64,000 nt of DNA. Source: Flabesymbios commensalis (taxonomy: Eukaryota; Annelida; Polychaeta; Terebellida; Flabelligeridae). The notes beneath the pieces were generated by a model that was not told where the DNA came from, made no database searches, and was given only the letters and a program-made list of their open reading frames with translations. Shown here piece by piece: positions 23,640 to 35,918 of the stretch; position 1 is the stretch's first letter, and each line of letters starts with the position of its first letter. Location: positions 22,079,876 through 22,143,875 of the forward strand of contig OZ024907.1 of assembly GCA_964017125.1 (NCBI GenBank), given 5' to 3'. Made by a program: the position numbers and the translations under genes.

Positions 23640-23889
23640 CCCTGCAAACACTGTACGTAATATAACGCTCGTTAAGGTCCCGGTTTCGTCATTCATGGAT
23701 GAACGTAACAAGGACGTGCTAAGGACGTAGTCATAATAACCCTAGCGTCTCCAGAACGTTCCAATAACGTTACATTTATGTTTTGAGTTCTAAGGACGTA
23801 AATGGGAGTTCACAGAGTTACGCCCTAAGTAGGCCTACGAATGCTGTACGTTGTGGGGACGTTATTACAACGTAAAATTGTTTGCAGGA
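23640..23889. mobile_element. ACGT-rich foldback MITE with CCTGCAAACA ends
   Basis: The ends CCCTGCAAACAC and TTGTTTGCAGG face each other, with GTACGTAATATAACG facing CGTTATTACAACGT inside. AACGT/ACGTT words occur more than ten times within 250 bp. It abuts the right end of the 19310-23638 element. Confidence 0.7.
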
Positions 23890-24182
23890 ATGTGTTAGAG
23901 TGGTTGATAAGATATGCATAGGCCTATGGCACTGATTTTTGGTCGATAAAGACTGAGATCGGTACGCCGTCGCCAGATACAGGCCCGAGTATATATGCAG
24001 TTGATATATGCATTTTATTGTATGACCACCCACATCTTTTACTGATAATTAAAATATTTAGACTACAATGCGTCAGTCAGACTCAGATTCAGACTCAGAT
24101 TCATTTATTCGATCAAATAAAAACATTTACATATTTTGATTATTAGCATAGCAATGATCAGGAGACCTCAGTATGTTGTGTA

Positions 24183-24333
24183 AGAATACTTACCGTGTGG
24201 TGAACTCACCTGTATTCGACACTTTCTATATCGCGAATTATCGTACCACGAGACTTGTACTGATAACTTCCTGTATCGCCAAAACATCAAGTCTTACACA
24301 AGAATACAGGTGAGTTCGCCACACGGTAAGTTC
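24183..24333. repeat. foldback around GTGGTGAACTCACCTGTATTC
   Basis: The left arm CTTACCGTGTGGTGAACTCA and the right arm TGAGTTCGCCACACGGTAAG are complementary with few mismatches, and they continue to CCTGTATTC / GAATACAGG. The loop is about 80 bases. Confidence 0.75.
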
Positions 24334-24410
24334 GCCACAAGTTAGTTCACCACAACTATGGTGACTTCACCACAACTTTGGTGAGTTCACCACAAAGGGT
24401 ATTGCAATGG
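24309..24410 (+). repeat. GTTCACCACAA tandem block, inverted partner of 29213-29322
   Basis: Short units of GGTGAGTTCACCACAACT type are repeated. A stretch of about 69 bases (24339-24407) is exactly the reverse complement of 29226-29296 as far as I can compare by eye. Confidence 0.8.
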
Positions 24411-25155
24411 TGAGTTCACCACAGCGGCAGAGATAGGTTCGCCACAATTAGATTATCATGTTTTATATGTTTTATATAGGTTCTATATAAAAATGAAGAT
24501 TTTAATATTTAGAATAATAGTAAATAAATAAAACACAAATAACATCGGGGTCTACATGTCATATGCAGCAGCTTATCACCACTCAATACAAATGTATAGT
24601 TTACCGCACTTGACGATCTATGCAAATATACTGTTATTATTCATAGGCCCATGTATATATAAATGTAATCCGATTTCGGTATTTCGTAATATTTGAAGAC
24701 AAATAAACAAATGGAATTGTGTACAATTTTAGTGAATGTGAATATATAAAGGCTATTGTCGGTGTACATAAATAATATGAAACAATGGTATATATATACA
24801 TGCAGACAATAATATAATATAATACATAAATAATATAATACAATGTTTTAATCAGTGTACATACATAGGCTGTAAAACAATTTTATCAACGTTCAATATA
24901 AAACAATGTTATTGAAGTTTAATATAATATTGTTTTCAGTGCAGCGTACAAAAATAATTTTAATATATAGCCTAGTCAGTGTAAGTACATAATAATATGA
25001 AACAGTTATCGCAGTTTAATATAGTCATAGGACATAAAATTTTATAAAATATGTATAATTCCAATTAAAGTTGTGCTGAATATTTCAGTAGGCCTACTTG
25101 TTGAAATGTGTGAAATAATGTGTTACCACCTGGCAGCTGTTGAGTTGTTAAGATA
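24411..25155. other. AT-rich non-coding stretch
   Basis: No gene. AATATAATA-type low-complexity sequence dominates 24640-25080. Confidence 0.4.
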
Positions 25156-25252
25156 AGCGCGATTTCATACTTGGCGCTTACGATAGGTGTTGAGGTGTGT
25201 GACGCGCGATTTCATACTCGGCGCTTACGATAGGTGTTGAGATGTGTGACGC
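25156..25252 (+). repeat. tandem pair of a ~48-bp unit
   Basis: GCGCGATTTCATACTTGGCG followed by CTTACGATAGGTGTTGAGGT and TGTGAC occurs twice with two or three differences. Confidence 0.8.
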
Positions 25253-25977
25253 GCTGAAATTTGGAGCAGAAAATGCCTTTTGACATATGTGTGTGAGAAT
25301 CACAATAAGACGCCGATTGTAATTAGTTTTGTGTTTATTCAATAAAGACATGAATAAATAAGTTCATAATATAATAAAATACATCATAGATAACAATGTA
25401 AAATACAAGAACGGGAAAGAAATATAATGGTTAAAAACACTGAAACTGTCACCACCATTATCGGTGGCTGGTCCTCCATCGCATAACTACATAGTACGGT
25501 ATAAACCAATGATAAGTGTTCAGAGTAACATTTTTAATAGAATCAAATAGTTTAACTTCAGCCGGTTCAACAGCAAAAATTCCGCATGTGTCATTTTATC
25601 TACAGTGGTTCGCTTTATTTTCTAAAAGATTCAGTGTTGATTTAAAGGAAAAATATCAGGGTTTTTTCATAACGGCTCACCCTTTCTGAATATTTATCAC
25701 TTATTGTCTCATACTCACAATGATGCATGGTATGCATTTTATCTTTGGGGCTTGTTACTTTCATGCATTCTATCAATTTTACTAAAGGAAGTCACTGATA
25801 ACGTGGAAAACAAGGATGAAATTTATACTAAATTAATTAATAGTTCACTGGGACATTAATAAAGCAGAAAATAGATTGGATGAAAAAAAACAAATGTACA
25901 GGAAACCTTGAGGTGTTTGCCACCACGCATCAACAGCCAGCCAGACTTTATACACGTGATTGTCTGCTTCATCCGCC
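25253..25977. other. non-coding stretch
   Basis: No gene or repeat is recognised. Confidence 0.3.
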
Positions 25978-26199
25978 ATGGCTAGTCAGCATCAACAGTA
26001 TTGTCAACAGGGTCTACTGTCCGGGGATTTCCCACATTTACTGGTACGACACAGCATGACCAGATTCAGCGATCAACAGACATTTTTAGCAAGTGCGAGA
26101 CCTTTTACACCCCGCATTGCTGAAATCATCAATAATGATAACAATGATGGACCTTCCAGATATCAGCATCGACCTCAGAACTTTAGTATTCAGTTTTAA
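25978..26199 (+). CDS. possible 73-residue ORF, unknown
   Basis: An ATG in an excellent context (CCGCCATGG) opens a 73-codon frame that begins MASQHQQYCQQGLLSGDFPH and contains RFSDQQTFLASARPFTPRIA. Its composition is balanced, unlike the T-rich or repeat-driven frames around it. I do not recognise the protein. It has no signal peptide, membrane segment or zinc ligands. It could be a first exon, a short real gene or chance. No good splice donor or TATA box was found close by. Confidence 0.25.
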   Translation: MASQHQQYCQQGLLSGDFPHLLVRHSMTRFSDQQTFLASARPFTPRIAEIINNDNNDGPSRYQHRPQNFSIQF

Positions 26200-27980
26200 A
26201 TAAATAATTTCAAATGACATTCCAGAAGACCAGAATTTCAGCAGTCATTTACCTGTACCGAGCATTGATCATTTCATATCCTGCATATTTTTCAGAATAA
26301 TCATCATTCAATTCAATATTGGTGAATTTTTTATTAGTTCCAGTTTAAATATTTTCGTACTTTATATCGCCTCCGACTTTTATGATAATGCATAGGTCTG
26401 TTTCTTTTCACCGCACGTTCGGTGATATGACGCAGACAAGTGCATTTTTAACTTTACTGTTTTACCAACACAAGAGGGCGACTTTTGCGTCTGGCACGCT
26501 GGTTTCGTAGCCGGTCATGTCCCAAACGTGACATTTCGCGGAACAACTAACGTTAGTTCCACCGCACATCGAAACATGTCATCATGCCTTTTTGCGACAC
26601 ATCGCAAAATCATTTTAAATCCTGTAGTACGGCACGCGCCTGAACCAGGTACGTCATAGCGTTACTGCATAATGCAACCCATGGCTATCACACGGTGAGA
26701 CGCCAGCTGTGATTGCTCAAAATAAAGGCCCTCACGGCCCGAGCATGATCATACAGCATTTTACTCCTCGCGCTAACGGGGATTTGGGTATAATTTGCAT
26801 TCGAATTGACGCTATGATAGAGACACACAATCAACTCCACGAACCGAACCGATGATGCGAACACACATTAGATACCGTACTCATCGTACTGCCCCCAACT
26901 ATCAGCGAATGCGATAAAAACGTCATTTTATATTTAGCATGTGTTGGACGAACTATCCACACACGTGCTCGATTCGTGCGGCTGGCACTCGCGGTTTACT
27001 ATAGCGACAAACGATAAAGACGGCGAGACCAGCCACAGGCATCGCATCACATTGTATTGCATGTAATTTACGTAGTCATATTGCATAGCAATTTACGTAA
27101 ACATTTTAAATGTATTTTAGTTACGCGACTATTACTATACCTGGCACAAATAAATCATTGTTAAGTTATGCATTTCTGAGCGACAAAACTAATAATTCTT
27201 ACAATAAACAGGATAAACATCAATTTCTTTGCTCGTTTTTAATACATACATGTGCACTTTATCATGTTTATGGCAATTTTAAAATAATAATTAAAAAAAA
27301 AAAAAAATCGACTTTTTGAGATTTTTAAATTTGTAATGCTTTGAACATATATAGGCCTACTTTTTAAAATGTGCATTTTTTAAGAATTTTCACGACTTTT
27401 TTAATTTTCGACTTTTTCAGAATATTGCCTCTTTTGCATATTCGATATAGCTAATTAGCATAATCAATTTTGAATAAAACTATTGAATGGGACACACTTG
27501 ACAATTTTAAAAAATGTATAGTTTATTGGAGTTATCAGTGATATATGTACTGAATAATTTAACATAACTTATTATTCTCAGGAAAAACATCACTTTTTGC
27601 GCATTTATGCATGCACAATTAATGGCGACTTCAAAATCTTAAATATTTTAATTTTAGTAGACTTTGAGATTTTTTTTTATTTCTGATATTTTAAACATTT
27701 ACACTATGCCACTAATAGGTGGAATCAATCTCTGTATGAATAAATAGAAATATTACTTTTAAAAAGTAGCTCCAGTTTGATTTTTTTCTACACTTCAACG
27801 ACTTTTTTGAATTTGGGATAAAATCACAGATTTCAAAAATGTATAGTTCAGTGGAGTTCTTGGTGGTATATACTGAAGAATTTTAAAAAACATTCTTTAA
27901 AATTTATTTCTTTAAAAAACAACAATTTATTGCACATCTTTTGGCCTATTAACCCTTTTAAGCCTGCCTTTACATTGTCA
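26200..27980. other. non-coding stretch; GC-richer island then AT-rich tract
   Basis: 26390-27030 is less AT-rich and has more CpG than its surroundings, with no repeat I recognise. It contains one octamer-like ATTTGCAT at 26795-26802. From 27040 on the DNA is AT-rich, with a poly-A run at 27292-27306 and several ATTTTTNGACTTTTT-like words. No gene is supported. Confidence 0.35.
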
Positions 27981-28040
27981 TCTTCATCCACTACAAGCCG
28001 CCAATTGCTGTCGCAATTCTCGGCTTGTAGTGGATAAAGA
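27981..28040. repeat. 60-nt hairpin (TCCACTACAAGCCG)
   Basis: The arms TCTTCATCCACTACAAGCCG and CGGCTTGTAGTGGATAAAGA pair at 19 of 20 positions around a 20-base loop. One related arm is at 49830-49846 (GCGTCTTGTAGTGGATC), next to a similar GCGACAGCAATTTGC loop. So it is a dispersed repeat. Confidence 0.7.
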
Positions 28041-28699
28041 TGACTGGAAGTAGGTGATAAATTAAAGAAAATTACCATGTATTCGTAGAACAGTTTCATG
28101 GAAATTTATCTTCTGAAACCCTTAGTTGTAAGAAAATAAGGTATGTTTTCAATGATGTGAAATGATGCTTTAATGCATCGTGAGGGCTCAAAGGGTTAAT
28201 ACATTGCCGATTAGTCGCGATTTCAAAATCCTAAAATTGCAATATCTCGAAGACCGCTCGAGATTTTTTTTAAATTCAAAAAGTTTTAAGATTCTGTGGC
28301 ATAGCTCTTGATGAATTAAGTATAAATGAAGAAAAATATACACTTTTTATTTTTGGTGTAAAGTGCATTAAGTAAATAATGAAAGTTTTCACTATTCTCA
28401 TATATATATGTTAAGTAACTAAATCAGTTGGATGAGAGTTAAGAGTTTTGGGCATGGCCAGTTAAAAAGACATTTGCTAAGAGGATCGGAAATAAATAAA
28501 GATTTGGTCATAGCCGCACTCACTATAGCTCACCAACAACCCACGCTGTATCACGACTTTGGCTGTTTACATTTTTATAGTTATAATGTTGATATTTTGG
28601 TACGAATTGGTGCTACTTGGTCGGCACGTAGTTAACCGTAAATTTACGATATCTGCCGTTGATGTAACCACAAGCATAGTTTTGTATATATATGTTGTC
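28041..28699. other. non-coding stretch
   Basis: No gene. The open frame 28432-28635 has no recognisable motif. Confidence 0.3.
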
Positions 28700-28985
28700 A
28701 CTTAGCCCGGGGGTAATGTGGCGACCTCACTTGCAGATTATCGCGCCTGAGTTCGAACCGGACGGAATCGCTGATCGACGGGTCAGCACTTCCGCCCGGC
28801 TCAAGCCATGTGCTGCGCTCGTTCACTCTTCCACCGACCTTCTCGGAAGTCAGACGTATAACCACATCATCCACATTCAGCCGCATGGCTGGATAGCCGC
28901 CTCCTGTCGCACGGGACTAAGTAGCACACACACATCTGACAATGTCTGCACGAATATGGAATGAATAAAGAATGAATTAAGGAAA
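28700..28985 (+). mobile_element. tRNA-derived SINE
   Basis: The head has a B-box GAGTTCGAACC (28748-28758) and an A-box-like TAGCCCGGGGGTAATG about 45 bases upstream, which fits a tRNA-type pol III promoter. The body is GC-rich and ends GAATGAATAAAGAATGAATT. The A-box is poor, so I call it decayed. Confidence 0.55.
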
Positions 28986-29212
28986 TCATCTACTATGACT
29001 GAGTTTCTGCAACGAACCATCACTTGCTGACCGGTCAAGACACCACGGGCCTGAGACGATGGTCACGTCCATTGACTTGTCGAACATTCGGCAACGTCAA
29101 TGGTAACCCTTGCCCCAGACCACGATAGATCTACACACGATATAAACATGGTTCATATTTTAAATAGTAAAAATAAATAAACAATGTTAATGCATGAGAT
29201 AAACTATAACTG

Positions 29213-29322
29213 TGGGGAGCTCACCAATACCCTTTGTGGTGAACTCACCAAAGTTGTGGTGAAGTCACCATAGTTGTGGTGAACTAACTTGTGGTGAACT
29301 TACCGTGTGGCGAACTTGTGGG
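29213..29322 (-). repeat. GTTCACCACAA tandem block, inverted partner of 24309-24410
   Basis: It reads CCTTTGTGGTGAACTCACCA and GTTGTGGTGAAGTCACCATA, exactly the reverse of the block 4.8 kb upstream. Similarity ends near GGCGAACTTGTGG on the outside. Confidence 0.8.
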
Positions 29323-29600
29323 GACTGCTCGGTTTCGTTCGCCAAAGGTCGCATCTGACGAGAAGCAGCCCCCTGGCGAGCGCTACCGACGACGCTAAGC
29401 CACCAGGGGAAACCCACTCACTCTTCCACTTGCAACTCAACCAGCGGGCTAGACGGACGTCACGTCCTAGCCCCGCTCAGCTCAAGCCATGAGGCTGCCG
29501 CCGCGTTCAACATTCCATTACCATCCTGGGAGCCATCCGAGACAGTGCACAGCAAAGTTGAAATTATAATCAATAAAGAACCATCATCGAGTCAATCTCA
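29323..29600 (+). repeat. GC-rich repeat related to the SINE body at 28785-28840
   Basis: GCTCAGCTCAAGCCATGAGG then CCGCGTTCAACATTCCA parallels GCCCGGCTCAAGCCATGTGC then CTCGTTCACTCTTCCA in the SINE. It ends AATCAATAAAGAACCATC, a similar tail. No B-box is left. Confidence 0.4.
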
Positions 29601-29896
29601 AGTTATTTATGTATTGTCGCCCGGATGGTAGTTAGAATAGGCTAGGAACATCGACCCCAGTTACTTCATCCTATCATTGGATCGTCCTACGAGTTCCTTC
29701 GACTTTTTAAACTCTTCTTTGTGTGAACAGCGTTCGCTCCTTTCTTGGAGCATTGCACGCCGTGGTGTGTGTGCACAAATTACGTGTCGGAAACTGGTGT
29801 TAAGAGTGCTAGTTGTAACCTAAAGAGAGAACAGGAGGTTACAGCAAAACAAAAATTGTGCAGTGAAAACAAAGGTGAATTAAAAAACCCTGCGGT

Positions 29897-31258
29897 TTAC
29901 ATAGTATTTAGTCGTAGGCGGAAGGAGTCTAGTGTTGGAGAGGAGACAACATGGAGTGGGAGGCTGTTCCAGACTAGTATAGTGCAGGGTAAGAAAGAAA
30001 ATTTGTAAGGGTCATTCGACGGGCTCAGTGGAATATACCTCCACAGATGGAATCCTCGTGTTTGTCTGGTGGATAGGGTCAACCACCTTTGCCAGGGATC
30101 TCCCATTGTCGTATGCACTATTCTGTACATTGTATGCAGTCTCATATTACTGCGACGCACAGCAAGGGATTCCTAGCCAAGGTGGCTAACCATCTCGCTA
30201 ACACTGCTGGTGTTATGCCAGCGGTTGCAGACATACCTTGCAGCACGTCTCTGCACCATCTCCACTTTTTTTATATATATCAGATGTATGTGGGCTCCAA
30301 ACCGTGGAGGCATATTCCAGGTGAGGTCGGACTAAAGATTGATATGCTTGGGTCTTGACAGCCTGCGATGAAATTTTCAAGTTTTTGCGCAGGAGGCCAA
30401 GAACGCTATTAGCTTTTGCTGTAACATTGTTGATGTGGGAGTTAAATTTAAGATCGGAAGTAAGTGTTAGGCCAAGATATTTAACAGAATCTGTATTTTG
30501 GAGTGGCTGGTCATGTAGATTGTAAGATGCATTGATTTTAGATTTTCTTCTGCCGGTCCTCATGGTAAAACACTTGTCTGCATTAAACTGCATAAGCCAA
30601 GTCTTTTCCCAGGAGCCGACAGAATTTAGGTCAGATTGGAGTAGTTCGGTGTCTTTTTTACATCTGATGGGGCGGTAAATAATACAGTCATCAGCGATTA
30701 AGCGGACTGTACTATTCACGACCCCATCAGGGAGGTCATTTATATATATATAAGAAAGAGTATGGGTCCCAGGACAGTCCCTTGGGGCACCCCCGACAAT
30801 ACAGGAGCACTGTCAGAGGTAGCACCGTCCAGGACAGCCCTCTGGGATCTAGAACAGAGAAAAGCCTGTGATCCACTCAAGTGTAGATCCCCTCGGATGC
30901 CATACCAGTTGAGTTTGTAATATAAAGTTTGTGCGGAACCTTGTCGAAAGCTTTGCTAAAGTCCATAATAAGCATGTCTGTTTGAGTTGTACTACTGGCC
31001 AGGTCCTGAAAGAGGGAAAGAAGCTGTGATTCGCAAGAATGATTTCGCCGAAAACCATGCTGAAGATGAAATAGAATGTTCTGAATTTCGAGATGTTTCA
31101 TCAAGTTACTTACAATAATATGTTCCATAAGTTTTGATGTTATACATGTCGATGAGACTGGGCGATAGTTACTTGGCTTGTGCTTATCACCCTTTTTGAA
31201 AACTGGAGCCACATTAGCTTCTTCCCAGTCGTCCGGCGAAAGTGATTCCGAAAGTGAC
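29897..31258 (-). mobile_element. CR1/L2-like LINE fragment: RT to C-terminus
   Basis: The minus strand reads [69 protein letters not shown]-like, LIADDCIIYRPI (catalytic ADD at about 30695-30687), KYLGLTLTSDLKFNSHI and FRLRLNTM at the end. The endonuclease and N-terminus are missing (5' truncation). The frame shifts about three times. It is a different subfamily from the 5632-9190 element although the same clade. Confidence 0.85.
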
Positions 31259-34200
31259 CCATAAAATTATTAGGCTACATAGTTAATTGATACTATGTTG
31301 GTTAAGACGTTCACCATCTAGAAAGTTGCATATCAATGGCCGGATAAATTTACAATAACTTAGTTATTCTTTTAAAGTATTTTTGTAACATATCCGACAT
31401 GACACCTCGCAGTGTGGACCACGGAGTTTTTCTGAATTATTAAAAATACGAGTAATTCATATTAACTGAGATGTAACTTGAGGCCTCATACCCACAGAAC
31501 ATACATATATTTCTATGCTCATACCTGCTCCGTGTCGACTTTTCCCACCACCCAGAGGGAGTTGGGTGATATTCATCCCCGGCTCTTACGTCGGCCGTTG
31601 TTACGAAAAACGTCTCACACAACAATGGCTGAACATTTTGACATGTTGTTTTGTGCAAATCAGCTTCAAAATATGTATTTTAATTTATAACGACTTGTTT
31701 TGGTAATTTATTTTGTCTTCCGATGTCAGATATATTAGATAAAACTAAAAGCAGACTGGGATGGCATTAGATAGGTACATTCAAACAGTCATTATATGAT
31801 GGGGTTTTTCTAGACTGAACGACAGCCCTCTCACTCCGCTGAGAGACTGAATTCTTTGGGGCCTCCGGTAAATAATCAGATAGGTCTAATGGCAACTTGC
31901 CAACTCGAGGTGTTGGCAGGTTGCCAGGTCCACTCAGCGACCAGCTTTGGCGGAATCTGAAAAATGCTGAAACTGCCGCAATGGTTTTGATAAAAGGGGA
32001 ATTCCCGCTGACCTGTTTTTTTACCACTGCATTATTATCCATAGCAGTGTCTACACATGGTCATGGACAGATGACACTGCTGAAGGAGTGTAGGGTTTTT
32101 CGTGTTTTTTTCAGAATTTATGTGAATTTGTGATCTACACTGCCACTCACTGCAATAAAAGACATATTTTTCTCTGCTTGTTTGTTCTTCTTCCTCACTT
32201 GACACTATTACTGGTAGAAATGAAGCCATTATTGTAGAATTAAAAAAGTAATTTTCTTTGAATGACACTTTTATCACCTATTCAGAGGGTTCCCATCATT
32301 AGATTTCTCGCAATTATGAAAAATGGTGTCAGCTCTCGCCTTTAATTCCATAATTGTTGCAACAAGTGCTTGAAGAGGTAAGTGGAACAGGCATGCTGTG
32401 GTCCCTTCTGATAATTTTTTTTACGCAGGTGCCATTTTAAAATTTTTGTAAAAAAATGCAAAAAATGAAAATAGACTATGTCCACTGCCTTATGAGGAAG
32501 TTCTTGAGGACATCATTAAGACCGGTTGGACAGAACAATGTGGGCATCTCGAAGAATTGAGATGCCTGGGGAAGGCTGCACTAGTTTGCCCATGGTAAAA
32601 CCTGGGTGAAGTTTTGTTTGCCTACCCTGCACTTCTTCATGGGGCGCACCGAGGGTAAAAATGGAAGTTTCCTGGCTATAAGGATGAGAATCCATCAAAA
32701 TTTTTCTTCTTTCAAGACCCCCTAAAAAAAAACTGGGGCCGGAGGCTATGCCCAAATTTCTGATTGTTGTGTGACCTATTTGCTCTGTTACAGTATTGCG
32801 GGGCACTCATTGGGTGCCCTGATCTATCTTAAAACCTGATATATACGGATACAACATCTCAGTAGTTTTATTCAGCTGCTTCAAAAAGTTCAAGTGTCTG
32901 GGTGATGTTTTGGCTTCTGTATCCCTGCCGGAATTTGCAAAATTAAGGTCACAGCTTTTGGATGTTTTTTATCATTAGCTCAGATTTTGATCTGGCACAG
33001 CATTTTTCTTGCTCAGTGAAAACTGTGGAATGTGGTCAATTATTTATTCTAGCATGTGGGCAGTTACGAAAAAAGGCTCAGCATAATTTTCTTGGACAAT
33101 TTTAAAATTTATTGAAAGTACCTACATCAGATCAAACCTAAATTCTCTCTATAGTATAAGTCTAGGTCTACTACTTCCTACACCAATAATTAAGTAATGA
33201 TAGCTAAAAAAAGGTAGGCACTTGTGTAAACATGAAACTGGGGTCTAAAAAAAGGAAATTTATGAAGTCGTTTTTTTGGTCGTTTTTTGTACATGTAGAA
33301 AAAGCATTTAAATGTAATGGTCTCTGAAGGCATAAAAATATGTTCTATTTATTTGAAAAAATAACTTTTATGATGGTTTAAGCTTAGAACTAGGGTCTGG
33401 AAGAAAAATAACGGCGAAACCTGTATTATCGCCCAATGTACAATGAACTTTTTTCCTGGCCACAAAAAATTGGCGTAAAGTGAAATTTAGCATTTTTTTT
33501 TGCATTTGTCCTTGACCTTGCACTGACATTATTGAAGGTCAAGATCACCGAAAAAAATAATTAAATGTGCAATCACGTTCCATAATATTTACTGAACCTA
33601 AAAATGTCAGGTTATTATATATTTAAATTTGATAAAAGTATTGTTAATTTTAAGAAAAGTTGTGATGTTTTTTCATTTTTAATAAAAAAGAGGCTTTTTC
33701 CTGCAAAAATTTTGCGGTTCTTAACAATACTGAAGAAAAGGCAAATTTGCATAGGCGAAAATTACAATATTATAAAAACTATTTGAGATATTTAAAAAAA
33801 TTAAACAGCATATTGTTCCTGTTTTTTTATACCTATCACTGTGCCAAATTTGAACATTTTTGGAGCAGCTACAGCATTTCAGTACAGTGCTGACCATAAA
33901 AATACAGTAAAAAATCACAATTTTATTTCAATGTGTCTCTATGTTATCATAGTCTACACAAAAAAAAGCCTGTTTCAAAATACATTTTTTGCCGTAACTT
34001 TTTTATTCGTTATCCAATTTTGAAAAATGAGGCATTTTTAAAATTGTAAGACCCTGTAGAATAAAATTAATCAAGCAGAGTTAATGAAAAAGTTAAATTA
34101 TATTTTATTGTCAAGTGCCTAGACTAGAGTAATAGAGGGTATTATGGGCGGGTTAACACCTAAATGTTTCTAGCTCACCCAAAATAATTTTAATAAATAT

Positions 34201-34328
34201 TTTTTTAGTATGGGTAGATAAAGGCAAGTCTTCAGCAATGTCCTATTGTCATTACTAAGCTAAATATACAATAACAAAGGAGCATTCATTATTTGAATTT
34301 ATTCCGGTTTTACTACAATTTGGTCGGC
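31259..34328. other. long non-coding stretch
   Basis: No gene, RNA or transposase is recognised on either strand. A small hairpin GGCAACTTGCCAAC...GTTGGCAGGTTGCC sits at 31891-31925. A 96-codon minus-strand frame at 32516-32806 has no motif I know. The rest is AT-rich with many A/T runs. Confidence 0.35.
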
Positions 34329-34762
34329 TGCTGCAATTATGGGCTGCTGTTGCTGGTATTATGGGCTGCACTTTGCCGTTGTTGCAAAAGCATGACCCAG
34401 GCTATAATTAATTTTTTTTAATAAAAATAATATTCCTGTATATGTTTCTGGTTACTTTGAATAAAAAAGGATTAAAAATAGTTGATAATCTAAAAATAAT
34501 ACACCATTTAGTTAAACTGTTACTTTTCATTACTTTTTTGTTGTCATGTTGAGCTTAAAAACACAAAAAAAAACACGTGAAAGGCCATTCTGCGCCTTTT
34601 GTTTGGTAATAAATTTAATTTTAGGTTAAATTGTCTGAAATAAAACTTTTTTATTGCTGGGAGTATATGGATGATTGAACTTAAAAAAAAATTGTGCAAA
34701 TTATTTTTTTTCTTGGGTAGTCTAGTATTATCTTGAAGTTGCAGCAGCCCATAATTGCAGCA
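34329..34762. mobile_element. 434-bp inverted-repeat element (GCTGCAATTATGGGCTGCT ends)
   Basis: GCTGCAATTATGGGCTGCT at the left faces AGCAGCCCATAATTGCAGC at the right as an exact 19-bp match. Each end also has an extra GGCATTATGGGC/GGTATTATGGGC word close by. There is no coding capacity. Confidence 0.65.
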
Positions 34763-35512
34763 ATCACAAAATTCTGCTGGCATTATGGGCGATTTGCTAA
34801 GGATGCCAGGTTATTTGGAGAACCTGGCATTATGAAGTAAAATAGTAGGTTATTTGACATCTTTAGGCCACACAAATTTATTTAATTGTTTTACCGAATC
34901 ACCGCCGAAAATTTCCAAAAATGGCAAAAAAAAAATTGAAATTTCGAAAATTTTATTTTTTCCGCCGTAGTGAATTTATTCATTTCAAAGTTTTAAAAAA
35001 TGAGAACTGTTTCTTTCTTACTGTGCCAATGCAAGAAACAGTCATTACTTTAGTTGTAAGCAAAACTGACATGCTGCAGTCAGTCTGACACAACTCAACG
35101 TGCAACCAGGTGCGGACATCAGGTGTGAAAAATAGCTGACAAATTAAGGCTGACACTGTGCACGCTATGGTTCTGTTAATGTGTCACACACATTACACTC
35201 CAGCTCAACCCCAAGCACCTGGATTGATCGATAATACATTGCCAAATAAGAATTAAAAAACAAATGTTATGGATGACATGATTCTCATTGATATATTCAA
35301 TGGCAAACAGGCAGTGTCAACTCTGGGCTGGTATCTTAGTTGTTAACCAAGCATTGAAGTTGAAGACAGCGCACGCACACATACGCTATCTGTATGCACG
35401 TGAATGTTGTCGGTGCGAGACGTCGGGGCAGTGTTGCTCTAATGCTGGGCCACTGTCGTCAATGGTGACCTACATTGGACCGGCATCGGTTTGTCGTCTA
35501 GTGGTGTCGTGT
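34763..35512. other. non-coding stretch with a degraded MITE
   Basis: No gene. At 35410-35497 blocks such as GCGAGACGTCGGGGCAGTG, AATGCTGGGCCACTGTCGTC and CATTGGACCGGCATCGG look like a decayed CCCAGCAAACAC-type element. Confidence 0.35.
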
Positions 35513-35918
35513 GCAAATCCCGTCTTACATCCAGATCTGACACACAGCGTCTTGTTGTGCAGTTATCCAGCTGGCTGCGGCGGCTATTCATTCACGTCTT
35601 ATCTCTCTCAGTTTGTCCAGGGAAGTAGTCAAATAGAAAAACATGTTTTTTTCTTGACTTTAATAAGACTAATTTTCTGTTAAACGAACCTGACCACAAC
35701 GAAAGAACCTGTATGCAAATCCCGTCTTACATCCAGATCTGACACACAGCGTCTTGTTGTGCAGTTATCCAGCTGGCTGCGGCGGCTATTCATTCACGTC
35801 TTATCTCTCTCAGTTTGTCCAGGGAAGTAGTCAAATAGAAAAACATGTTTTTTTCTTGACTTTTATAAGACTAATTTTCTGTTAAGCGAACCTGACCGCA
35901 ACGAAAGAACCTGTATGC
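35513..35918 (+). repeat. recent tandem duplication of a 202-bp unit
   Basis: Two adjacent copies start GCAAATCCCGTCTTACATCC at 35513 and 35715 and differ at only three or so positions. The open frame 35288-35683 runs through the first copy and is judged non-coding. Confidence 0.9.

Noticed and set aside
26795-26802. Octamer ATTTGCAT as a snRNA-type promoter
   Set aside because: No snRNA sequence or proximal element follows at the right distance; a single 8-mer is expected by chance.
32516-32806. 96-codon minus-strand frame
   Set aside because: No recognised domain; surrounding DNA shows no other coding signal.
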